A stretch of DNA of 64,000 nt from Pseudoroseomonas aestuarii. Lineage in GTDB: Bacteria > Pseudomonadota > Alphaproteobacteria > Acetobacterales > Acetobacteraceae. Location: positions 62,001 to 126,000 of the forward strand of contig NZ_JBHSCH010000005.1 of NCBI RefSeq assembly GCF_042651065.1, in the 5' to 3' direction. Under the pieces are notes generated by a model. The model had not been told where the DNA came from, made no database searches, and saw only the letters and a list, made by a program, of their open reading frames with translations. Position 1 is the stretch's first letter, and every line of letters starts with the position of its first letter. Shown here piece after piece: positions 38,253-45,463 of this stretch. Both the position numbers and the translations under genes were made by a program.

Positions 38253-39571
38253 GCGAGGAGTTCCTGCTCGCCGGCACCGGCTTCGGCGCGCTGCTGCTGC
38301 TCATCGCGCTGCGGGCGCCGGTGGGGCTGGCCATGCTGCTGGTGGGCGCCTTCGGCTACCAGCACATCGTGGGGTGGGAGGTGCTGGCCAACTACCTGAA
38401 GGCCACGCCCTGGCATCTCTTCGCCAGCTACACCTTCTCCGTCATCCCTCTCTTCATCCTGATGGGTGCCATCGCCGAGCGCGGCGGGCTGGCGGGCGAC
38501 CTGTTCACCGCCGCCCAGGCGCTGGTGGGCCAGCGGCGCGGGGGCCTGGCCATCGGCGTCATCGGCGCCTGCGCGGCGTTCGGCGCGGTGTGCGGCTCCT
38601 CGGTGGCCACCACCGCCACCTTCGGCCGCGCCGCCCTGCCCGAGCTGCGGCGCCACGGCTACGAGCCCGGCCTCGCCGCCGGCACCATCGCGGTGGGCGG
38701 CACGCTGGGCATCCTGATCCCGCCCAGCGTCATCCTGGTGGTCTATGCCATCAGCACGGAGCAGAATATCGCCAAGCTGTTCATGGCGGCGTTCATCCCC
38801 GGGCTGCTGGCGGCGGCGCTCTATACGCTGGCCATCCTGCTGCTGGCGCGGCGCCGGCCGGAGGCGATGCCCCCCGCCCCCGCCCTCTCCGCCGCCGGGC
38901 GCCGCGCCGCGCTGCGCGCCGTGCTGCCGGTGCTGGCCATCGCCGTCATCGTGGTCGGCGGCATCTATGGCGGCGTCTTCACGCCGACCGAGAGCGCGGC
39001 CATCGGCGTCGTCGCGACGCTGGCGGTGGCGCTGCTGCGCGGCAGCCTGGGCCTTGCCGGGCTGTGGCAGGCGCTGCGCGGCACCGCCGAGACCACGGCG
39101 ATGATCTTCGTCATCCTGCTTGGCGCCGAGGTGTTCAACGCCTTCCTGGCGCTGACCCAGGCGCCGGACCTGCTGGCGCTGTGGATCTCGGAGCAGGCGC
39201 TGCCGCCCTACGGCATCCTGGCGCTGCTGCTGCTCAGCTACATCGTGCTCGGCGCGGTGATGGACGAGCTGGCGATGATCCTGCTGACGCTGCCGATCTT
39301 CTTCCCCGTCGTCACCGCGCTCGATTTCGGCCTGACGCCGGAGGAGACGGCGATCTGGTTCGGCGTGCTGGTGCTGGTGGTGGTGGGCATCGGCCTCACC
39401 GCGCCGCCGATCGGGCTGAACGTCTTCGTCGTCGCCGCCCTGGCGCGGGACGTGCCGATGGCCCGCATCTACCGCGGCGTGCTGCCCTACCTGGCCATGG
39501 ACGTGGTAAGGCTGCTGCTCTGCGTCGCCTTTCCGGCGCTGTCCCTTGCGCTGGTGCGGTGGCTGGGCTGA
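38249..39571 (+). CDS. dctM: TRAP transporter large permease (DctM family)
   Basis: This is a 440-residue inner-membrane permease with about 12 helices. The DctM signature segments are present: IPLFILMGAIAERGGLAGDLF, GAVCGSSVATTATFGRAALPE (both shortened) and GGTLGILIPPSVILVVY. It imports substrate using the ion gradient together with DctP and DctQ. It is followed 83 bases later by pcaL. Confidence 0.95.
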   Translation: MSEEFLLAGTGFGALLLLIALRAPVGLAMLLVGAFGYQHIVGWEVLANYLKATPWHLFASYTFSVIPLFILMGAIAERGGLAGDLFTAAQALVGQRRGGLAIGVIGACAAFGAVCGSSVATTATFGRAALPELRRHGYEPGLAAGTIAVGGTLGILIPPSVILVVYAISTEQNIAKLFMAAFIPGLLAAALYTLAILLLARRRPEAMPPAPALSAAGRRAALRAVLPVLAIAVIVVGGIYGGVFTPTESAAIGVVATLAVALLRGSLGLAGLWQALRGTAETTAMIFVILLGAEVFNAFLALTQAPDLLALWISEQALPPYGILALLLLSYIVLGAVMDELAMILLTLPIFFPVVTALDFGLTPEETAIWFGVLVLVVVGIGLTAPPIGLNVFVVAALARDVPMARIYRGVLPYLAMDVVRLLLCVAFPALSLALVRWLG

Positions 39572-39654
39572 GCCGCATTTCACGGGGTATTGACCGGCGC
39601 CACCGCGGGCGCGACCGTCGCGGCACATCGATACAAGGCGGATCGGCAAAAGCC

Positions 39655-40812
39655 ATGTTCATCCAGATTGCGGATCATCTGGTCCATTGCGTCGTCGAGG
39701 GTCCGCAGGATGCGCCGCCGCTGGTGCTGCTGCACTCCATCGGCACCACCCAGCATGTCTGGGACCCGCAGGCCCCGGCCCTGGCGCGGTGCTTCCGCGT
39801 CATCCGCCCCGACATGCGCGGCCACGGCCTCACCGGCGTGACGCCGGGCGACCACACCATGCAGGGGCTGGCGCGGGACGTGGTGGCGCTGCTCGACGCG
39901 CTGGGCATCACGCGCGCGCATGTGGCGGGGCTTTCCATCGGCGGGCGCATCGCGCTGCAGCTGGCGGCGGATTTCCCGGAACGCGTCGCTTCCCTGCTGC
40001 TGATCGGCGCCGCGCTGGAGTACCCGGACCCCGCCACCTGGCAGGCGCGCATCGACGCCGTGCGGGCCGAGGGCACGCAGGTGCTGGCCGATGCCGTGAT
40101 GCCGCGCTGGGTGTCGCAGCCCGACGCGCCCTCCGGCCTCGGCCTGCGCACCATGCTGCTGCGCACCGACGCGGAGGGCTATGCCGGCGCCGCCGCCGCG
40201 CTGCGCGACGCGCGCGCCGCCGGGGTGGAGGGCCGCGTGCGCGCCCCCACCACCCTGCTGGTGGGCGAGCTGGACCCGGCCTCGCCCATCGCGGCGGCCG
40301 AGGCGCTGCGCGACGGCATCCCCGGCGCCGGCCTCGTCGTTCTGCCAGGGATGCGGCACATCCCGAACTACGAGGCGGCGGAGACGGTGACGGCGGCGAT
40401 GCTGGCGCATCTCGGCGCCCTGGCCGCGCCCGCGCCGGACCCGCTGGAGGCGGGCCTCGCCGTGCGCCGCGCCGTGCTGGGGGAGGCGCATGTGGCGCGC
40501 GCCAGCGCCGCCGTCACGGCGCTGGACGCGCCCTTCCAGGACTACATCACCCGCAACGTCTGGGGGCAGATCTGGACCCGCCCCGGCCTCTCCCGCCACG
40601 CGCGCAGCCTGCTGACTCTTGCCATGATGGCAGCCCTCGGCCGGCATGAGGAGTTCGTGCTGCATGTGAAGGCCACGCGCCAGACCGGCGTGACGCCGGA
40701 GGAGTTGGCCGAGCTGCTGCTGCAGGTGGGCGCCTATGCCGGCGTGCCGGTGGCCAATCACGCGCTGAAGCTCGCCAAGGAGACGCTGCGCGCCATGGAG
40801 GAAGCGACATGA
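39655..40812 (+). CDS. pcaL: Fused 3-oxoadipate enol-lactonase / 4-carboxymuconolactone decarboxylase
   Basis: Residues 1–255 are an alpha/beta-hydrolase (PcaD) with nucleophile Ser94 in GLSIGG, an acid in GELDP and the histidine in GMRHIPN. Residues 270–385 are a carboxymuconolactone decarboxylase (PcaC), with TRNVWGQIWTRPGLSR and GRHEEFVLHVKATRQTGVT in shortened form. Together they catalyse two successive steps of the protocatechuate branch, ending at 3-oxoadipate. Fusions of this type are known as PcaL. It overlaps pcaH by four bases. Confidence 0.95.
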   Translation: MFIQIADHLVHCVVEGPQDAPPLVLLHSIGTTQHVWDPQAPALARCFRVIRPDMRGHGLTGVTPGDHTMQGLARDVVALLDALGITRAHVAGLSIGGRIALQLAADFPERVASLLLIGAALEYPDPATWQARIDAVRAEGTQVLADAVMPRWVSQPDAPSGLGLRTMLLRTDAEGYAGAAAALRDARAAGVEGRVRAPTTLLVGELDPASPIAAAEALRDGIPGAGLVVLPGMRHIPNYEAAETVTAAMLAHLGALAAPAPDPLEAGLAVRRAVLGEAHVARASAAVTALDAPFQDYITRNVWGQIWTRPGLSRHARSLLTLAMMAALGRHEEFVLHVKATRQTGVTPEELAELLLQVGAYAGVPVANHALKLAKETLRAMEEAT

Positions 40813-41525
40813 CCGAAAGCCCGGACGGCTATCGCCGGCCCCGGCCAGGCACCCAGCCGGAGTACGACGTGCCGGATTACGGCAGCACGCGGCTGCGCCA
40901 CCCCGTGCGCCCGCTGCTGCGCGTGCCGCACGGCCCCACCGAGACCACCGCGCCGGCGATGAGCCCGGCCCTCTACGCGCCGATGCCCGACATGACGCGC
41001 CATGCCGGCGGCGAGGCGGTGGGCGAGCGCATCATCGTCGCCGGCCGGGTGCTGGACGAGGATGGCCGCCCGCTCCGCGGCACCATGCTGGAGATCTGGC
41101 AGGCCAACGCCGCCGGCCGCTACGCCCACCCGGGCGACACGCATGACGCGCCGCTCGATCCGCATTTCTCCGGCCAGGCGCGGGTGTTCACCGACGAGGA
41201 AGGCTGGTACCGCTACACCACCATCCGCCCCGGCGCCTACCCGTGGGGCAACCACCACAATGCCTGGCGCCCGGTGCACATCCACTACAGCCTGTTCGGC
41301 GCCGGCTTCGCGCAGCGGCTGATCACCCAGATGTACTTCCCCGGCGACCCGCTGCTGCCGCTCGACCCCATCTTCAACGCGACGCCCGATGCCGCCGCGC
41401 GGGAGCGGCTCGTGGCGCGCTTCGACCTCGGCATCACCCAGCCGAACCGCGCGCTGGGCTACCGGTTCGATATCGTGCTCCGTGGCCGTGCCGCGACGCC
41501 CTTCGAGGAGGACCACCCGGAATGA
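40809..41525 (+). CDS. pcaH: Protocatechuate 3,4-dioxygenase beta subunit
   Basis: This is the iron-bearing subunit of the intradiol ring-cleaving dioxygenase, 238 residues long. The ligand region is intact: the tyrosines in GWYRYTTIRPGAYPW and the two histidines in RPVHIHYS. The N-terminal HPVRPLLRVPHGPTE segment is typical of PcaH. It overlaps pcaL upstream and pcaG downstream, so the two subunits are translated together. Confidence 0.97.
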   Translation: MTESPDGYRRPRPGTQPEYDVPDYGSTRLRHPVRPLLRVPHGPTETTAPAMSPALYAPMPDMTRHAGGEAVGERIIVAGRVLDEDGRPLRGTMLEIWQANAAGRYAHPGDTHDAPLDPHFSGQARVFTDEEGWYRYTTIRPGAYPWGNHHNAWRPVHIHYSLFGAGFAQRLITQMYFPGDPLLPLDPIFNATPDAAARERLVARFDLGITQPNRALGYRFDIVLRGRAATPFEEDHPE

Positions 41526-42076
41526 GCGGCGCGCGCGCCACCGCCAGCCAGACCGCCGGCCCCTACTGGCACCTGATCGACCATCCCGAATGGGCCGACC
41601 TGCTGCGTGCCGACGGGCCGAATGCCGGCCTCGCTACCAGCCGCATCGAGTTGGCCGGGCGCATCGCCGACGGCGCCGGCAGCCCGGTGACGGATGCGAT
41701 GGTGGAGATCTGGCAGGCCGGCCCGGATGGCCGCTACGACGGCCCCTTCCACGGCTTCGGCCGCTGCGCCACCGACCGCGAGGGGCGCTACCGCTTCGTC
41801 ACGCTGCGCCCCGGCCCGGTGCCGGCGGCCGGCGGCGGCAATGGCTGGCAGGCGCCGCATGTGGCACTCTCCATCTTCGCCCGCGGCCTGCTGAAGCCGC
41901 TCGTCACCCGCCTCTACTTCGCGGGCGAGGCGCTGAACGAGACCGACCCGCTGCTCGCCGCCATCGCCGAGCCGGAGCGCCGCGCCACCCTGATCGCCCG
42001 CCCCGAGGGCGCGGCGCGATGGGTGCTCGACCTCCGCCTGCAGGGCGAGGGCGAAACCGTGTTCCTGGAGATCTGA
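41522..42076 (+). CDS. pcaG: Protocatechuate 3,4-dioxygenase alpha subunit
   Basis: The 184-residue partner of PcaH has the same fold (SQTAGPYWHL, MVEIWQAGPDGRY) but lacks the iron-ligand histidine pair, as expected of the alpha subunit. The start overlaps the pcaH stop (ATGA). pcaB begins five bases after its stop. Confidence 0.96.
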   Translation: MSGARATASQTAGPYWHLIDHPEWADLLRADGPNAGLATSRIELAGRIADGAGSPVTDAMVEIWQAGPDGRYDGPFHGFGRCATDREGRYRFVTLRPGPVPAAGGGNGWQAPHVALSIFARGLLKPLVTRLYFAGEALNETDPLLAAIAEPERRATLIARPEGAARWVLDLRLQGEGETVFLEI

Positions 42077-42081
42077 GCCGC

Positions 42082-43434
42082 ATGCTTTCCGTCAACCCAG
42101 CCGATGGCGCCGTGCTCTCCGTCCTCTACGGCACCGATGCCATGCGGGCGGTGATCGGCGAGCGGGCCTTCATCGGGCAGATGCTGGCGGTGGAGGCGGC
42201 GCTGGCCCGCGCCCAGGCGCGGCTCGGCATCATCCCCGAGGAAGCCGCCACGGCCATCGCCGAGGTGGCCTCGATCGAGAAGCTGGACCTGCCGGCGCTG
42301 GCGCGCGCCACGCGCAACACCGGCTACCCGGTGGTGGGGCTGGTCAAGCAGCTCTCGTTGCTCGCCGGCACCGAGGCGGGGCGCTGGACCCATTGGGGCG
42401 CCACCACCCAGGACATCATGGACACCGCCATCGTGCTCCAGCTGCGCGAGGCCTTCGCGCTGCTGGGCGCCGACCTGGACCGGCTGAACCAGGCGCTGGC
42501 CCGGCAGGCGCGGGAGCACCGCGGGCTGGTGATGGCGGGGCGCACCCACCTGCAGCACGCGCTGCCCGTCACCTTCGGCTACAAATGCGCCATCTGGCTC
42601 TCGCCGCTGATCACCATGCGGGAGCGGCTGGACCAGCTGCTGCCGCGCCTGCTGAAGGTGCAGTTCGGTGGCGCCGCCGGCACCCTCGCCTCGCTGGGCG
42701 GGCGTGGGCTGGAGGTGGCGGAGGCGCTGGCGGAGGAGCTCGGCCTCGCCATGCCGGACGCGCCCTGGCATGTCGCGCGCGACACCATGGCGGAGGCCGT
42801 CTGCTTCCTCGGCCTGCTCACCGGCGCGCTCTCCAAGCTCGCCACGGACGTGATGCTGCTGATGCAGAGCGAGGTGGCGGAGGTGTTCGAGCCGCATGCA
42901 CCGGGGCGCGGCGGCTCCTCCACCATGCCGCAGAAGCGCAACCCGATTGCCTGCGAATACGTGCTGGCGCAGGCGCGTGGCGTGCACGCGCTGGTGCCGC
43001 AGATGCTCGGCGCCATGGCGGTGGACCAGGAGCGCGGCACCGGCCCCTGGCAGGCCGAGCCGCTGGCCCTGCCGCAGGCCTTCACCCTGGCGCATGGCGC
43101 GCTGGCCCAGGCCGTCACCATCGCCGAGGGGCTGACGGTGGATGGCGCCCGGATGCGCCGCAACCTCGATGCCAGCGGCGGCCTCATCATGGCCGAGGCG
43201 GTGATGATGGCGCTGGCCGAGCTGATCGGCCGCGGCACGGCGCATGATGCGGTGCACCATGCCTGCGACGTGGCCCTGGCGGATTCCATCCCGCTGGCCG
43301 AGGCGCTGCGCCGCGACGAATGCATCAGCGCGGCGCTCGACGAGGCGGCCATCGCCCGGCTGACCGAGCCGGCCAACTACCTGGGCGCGACGGACGCCTT
43401 CATCGACCGGGTGCTGCAACGGCTCGACCCGTAG
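42082..43434 (+). CDS. pcaB: 3-carboxy-cis,cis-muconate cycloisomerase
   Basis: This is a 450-residue member of the fumarase/aspartase superfamily. The signature GGSSTMPQKRNP is present, as are HWGATTQDIMDT and GRTHLQHALPVTFGYK. It converts the ring-cleavage product to 4-carboxymuconolactone, the substrate of the PcaC half of PcaL. It is the last gene of the run. The later steps (pcaI, pcaJ, pcaF) are not in this window. Confidence 0.96.
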   Translation: MLSVNPADGAVLSVLYGTDAMRAVIGERAFIGQMLAVEAALARAQARLGIIPEEAATAIAEVASIEKLDLPALARATRNTGYPVVGLVKQLSLLAGTEAGRWTHWGATTQDIMDTAIVLQLREAFALLGADLDRLNQALARQAREHRGLVMAGRTHLQHALPVTFGYKCAIWLSPLITMRERLDQLLPRLLKVQFGGAAGTLASLGGRGLEVAEALAEELGLAMPDAPWHVARDTMAEAVCFLGLLTGALSKLATDVMLLMQSEVAEVFEPHAPGRGGSSTMPQKRNPIACEYVLAQARGVHALVPQMLGAMAVDQERGTGPWQAEPLALPQAFTLAHGALAQAVTIAEGLTVDGARMRRNLDASGGLIMAEAVMMALAELIGRGTAHDAVHHACDVALADSIPLAEALRRDECISAALDEAAIARLTEPANYLGATDAFIDRVLQRLDP

Positions 43435-43439
43435 CCACC

Positions 43440-43473
43440 GCCGGGGAGGGAGAAGGGCTTCCCCTCCCCCGGC
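43440..43473. terminator. Convergent hairpin after pcaB
   Basis: A GC-rich stem of about 12 bp with one bulged C (GCCGGGGAGGG against CCCTCCCCCGGC, loop about AGAAGGGCTTC) sits between the convergent pcaB and the DUF1264 gene. It lacks a U tract but is the only likely terminator for both. Confidence 0.6.
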
Positions 43474-43480
43474 CGCAGGC

Positions 43481-44260
43481 TCAGGGCTTCCGCACGGGCA
43501 CCTGCTCGAGGCGGAGCTGCGGGGTCTGGCCGCCTTCCCAGGCATTGGCGCCGGGGGCCACCTCCGGCACCGGGATCTCGGCGCGGGCGCGGCGCTTCGC
43601 CGCCGTGTCGATGCCCAGCTTCTCGTCCCGCGCCGCGAGCTTCGCCGGGTCGAGCTGGCCGTCGGCGGTGTAGCCCATCATCAGCCGCGGAATGCCGAGC
43701 GGCAGGGCGTCGCCACGGTCCACCTGCCAGGTGTGCCAGGTCTTGCCGTAGGTGGTGGAGAGCTGGCGCATCGCCACCGTCTCCACCGCCTCCGGCACGC
43801 CGGGCATGGCCAGCTGGCCGGAGGTGGTCTCGTAGTGGTGGCTGTGCCAGAGCGGCTTCTCCTCCTCCGGCAATTCGCGGAACAGGCGCTCCGAGACGAT
43901 GTACTCGATGCCGATCAGCCGCGCCCCTTCCTCGTTGCTGTCGAAGATGACGCACTGGTGCATCTCCTCGGTCAGATGGGTGCAGTAGTGGTGCGCCTCG
44001 ACCGGGCGGCCCGCCTCGTCGGCGTAGAAGTGGAAGCCGTTCAGGTAGAGGTCCATGGCGTTCAGCGGCGCCTTGGCCTGCAGCAGCGCCGCCCCCGCGC
44101 CGAGCGCCCGGCTGCGGGTGGAGGGCGGCCCGCCCGGCACCTCCGGCGCCGCCGCATGCTGGGCGCGCGCCTGGCCGCAGGCGCAGAGCAGGGCGCCGGC
44201 CCCGGCCGCCAGGCTGGCGCCGAAGGCGCGGCGGCCCGTCGGTGATTTCAGGCGGTTCAT
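43481..44260 (-). CDS. DUF1264 (OBAP-family) lipoprotein or exported protein
   Basis: This 259-residue protein is related to plant oil-body-associated proteins and bacterial DUF1264 proteins. The family core is clear: MDLYLNGFHFYADE, VEAHHYCTHLTEEMHQCVIFD and LWHSHHYETTSGQL, each rich in conserved histidines. The N-terminus has two arginines (GRRAFG), a hydrophobic stretch and cysteines at 26 and 28 (LLCAC), suggesting Tat-type export and possible lipid attachment. The biochemical function is unknown. A palindromic EcfG-like promoter lies about 30 bases upstream, suggesting a general-stress role. Confidence 0.88.
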   Translation of the reverse strand: MNRLKSPTGRRAFGASLAAGAGALLCACGQARAQHAAAPEVPGGPPSTRSRALGAGAALLQAKAPLNAMDLYLNGFHFYADEAGRPVEAHHYCTHLTEEMHQCVIFDSNEEGARLIGIEYIVSERLFRELPEEEKPLWHSHHYETTSGQLAMPGVPEAVETVAMRQLSTTYGKTWHTWQVDRGDALPLGIPRLMMGYTADGQLDPAKLAARDEKLGIDTAAKRRARAEIPVPEVAPGANAWEGGQTPQLRLEQVPVRKP

Positions 44261-44290
44261 GGCATCCTCCCGGTCCGTGGCGATGGGGTC

Positions 44291-44317
44291 GGAACCGGGC
44301 GGGCACGCGCTCGTTCC
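44291..44317. promoter_or_regulatory. Palindromic EcfG-type promoter between divergent genes
   Basis: The sequence is GGAAC, 17 bases, GTTCC. Read on either strand it gives GGAAC-N17-GTT, the general-stress sigma factor EcfG consensus, with a C before GTT on the plus strand. It lies 31 bases from the DUF1264 start on the minus strand and 90 bases from the first lipoprotein gene on the plus strand. It could drive both. Confidence 0.55.
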
Positions 44318-44337
44318 CGCCTCCGGGCCAGGGCCGG

Positions 44338-44368
44338 GCTTGGCCCGGGGTGGAAAACCGGGCTATCC
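44338..44368 (+). promoter_or_regulatory. Promoter-like element, copy 1
   Basis: GCTTGGC, then CCGGGGTGGAAA, then TATCC. TTGGCC and TATCCC are spaced about 18 bases apart, like a -35/-10 pair. The same element recurs at 45422–45453 ahead of the helicase gene. Here it lies about 40 bases upstream of the first lipoprotein gene. Confidence 0.45.
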
Positions 44369-44406
44369 CGGAAGCCAGACCCATGGCCCGGGAGGGATGC
44401 CCAACG

Positions 44407-44901
44407 ATGAAGCCCGTGTTCCTCCTCGCCCTGCTGGCAGTCCTGCCGGGCTGCAACGCCGTGCTCTCGGAAGGCTCGGCCGACCTCGCCGGCATCGGCG
44501 GCGCCGCCCTGGCCGACGCGGTGACGGACAATGGCGCGGTGGCCGCCGGCATCGGCATCGGCGTGCAGTCGGCGGCGCGGGCGGGGCTGCAATACACCCA
44601 GCGCCGCCTGCAGCGCGCCGAGCAGGACAGCATCGCCAGTGCCGCCGGGCCGCTGCCGGCGGGCCGCGTGGCGCGCTGGTCGATCGCCCACAGCCTGCCC
44701 ATCGCCGAGGACCGCGCGGGGCAGGTGACGGTCAGCCGCGAGATCGGCGCCCTCTCGCTGCGCTGCCGCGAGATCGTCTTCTCGGTGGAGGCCGAGAAGC
44801 AGGCGGCCGATTTCTACACTGCCATCATCTGCCAGAACGGCACGCGCTGGAAATGGGCCAGCGCCGAGCCGGCCACCGAGCGCTGGGGGGCGCTGCAGTG
44901 A
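44407..44901 (+). CDS. Putative lipoprotein, paralogue 1
   Basis: This 164-residue protein has a lipoprotein signal (LLALLAVLPGC, lipidated cysteine at 16), a small Ala/Gly-rich segment that could contact membrane, and a conserved C-terminal half. It ends in WKWASAEPATERWGALQ, which the next gene also carries almost unchanged. I do not recognise a named family. The start is the ATG after a GGGAGGG stretch. The stop overlaps the start of the second copy. Confidence 0.8.
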   Translation: MKPVFLLALLAVLPGCNAVLSEGSADLAGIGGAALADAVTDNGAVAAGIGIGVQSAARAGLQYTQRRLQRAEQDSIASAAGPLPAGRVARWSIAHSLPIAEDRAGQVTVSREIGALSLRCREIVFSVEAEKQAADFYTAIICQNGTRWKWASAEPATERWGALQ

Positions 44902-45398
44902 GGCGCCTTTCCCTGGCGGCGCTGCCGCTGGGCGCGCTGCTGCTGGGCGGCTGCGACCTGATCGGCGGCATCGCCGGCGGCGTCTCGGGCGCCACCACCG
45001 GCGCCGTCACCGCCAACCCGGCGGTGGGCTACGCGGTGGGCCTCGGCGTCCGCTCCGCCACCAATGCCGCCATCGGCGGCTGGATGCGCGGGCTGAAGCG
45101 GGACGAGCAGGACGCCATCGCCCGCGCCGCCGGCGAGATGGCGCCGGGCGAGAGCCGCCCCTGGCAGATCGCCCACGAGCTGCCCTTCGGCTACAGCGAC
45201 GCGGCCGGACAGCTCCAGGTGACGCGGGTGATCGACACGCCGCTGGCCGCCTGCCGCGAGGTGCTGTTCTCGGTGGCCGGCGACAAGCCGGAGGCGCCGC
45301 CCGAGGGGCTGTTCGTCGCCACCGCCTGCCGCCAGGCGGAGGGCTGGAAATGGGCCAGCGCGGAGCCGGCGGTCGATCGCTGGGGCGCGTTGCAGTAA
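44898..45398 (+). CDS. Putative lipoprotein, paralogue 2
   Basis: This 166-residue lipoprotein begins at a GTG overlapping the stop of paralogue 1 (GTGA). The signal LPLGALLLGGC gives a lipidated cysteine at 19. Both copies share the order lipobox, Gly/Ala-rich segment, QR/KRDEQDAIA region, W-x-IAH, and a C-terminal GWKWASAEPAVDRWGALQ motif. They are a tandem duplication that has diverged. Function unknown; the envelope location is inferred. Confidence 0.8.
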   Translation: MRRLSLAALPLGALLLGGCDLIGGIAGGVSGATTGAVTANPAVGYAVGLGVRSATNAAIGGWMRGLKRDEQDAIARAAGEMAPGESRPWQIAHELPFGYSDAAGQLQVTRVIDTPLAACREVLFSVAGDKPEAPPEGLFVATACRQAEGWKWASAEPAVDRWGALQ

Positions 45399-45421
45399 AC
45401 GCCCCCGGCCGGAAAGGCCAA

Positions 45422-45453
45422 GCTTGGCAGGGGGTGGAAACACCGCCATATCC
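45422..45453 (+). promoter_or_regulatory. Promoter-like element, copy 2
   Basis: GCTTGGC, AGGGGGTGGAAA and TATCC repeat the element at 44338–44368, with one extra base in the spacer. It lies 11 bases before the helicase start codon, so a transcript from it would have a very short leader. Confidence 0.45.
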
Positions 45454-45463
45454 GCCCCCACCG

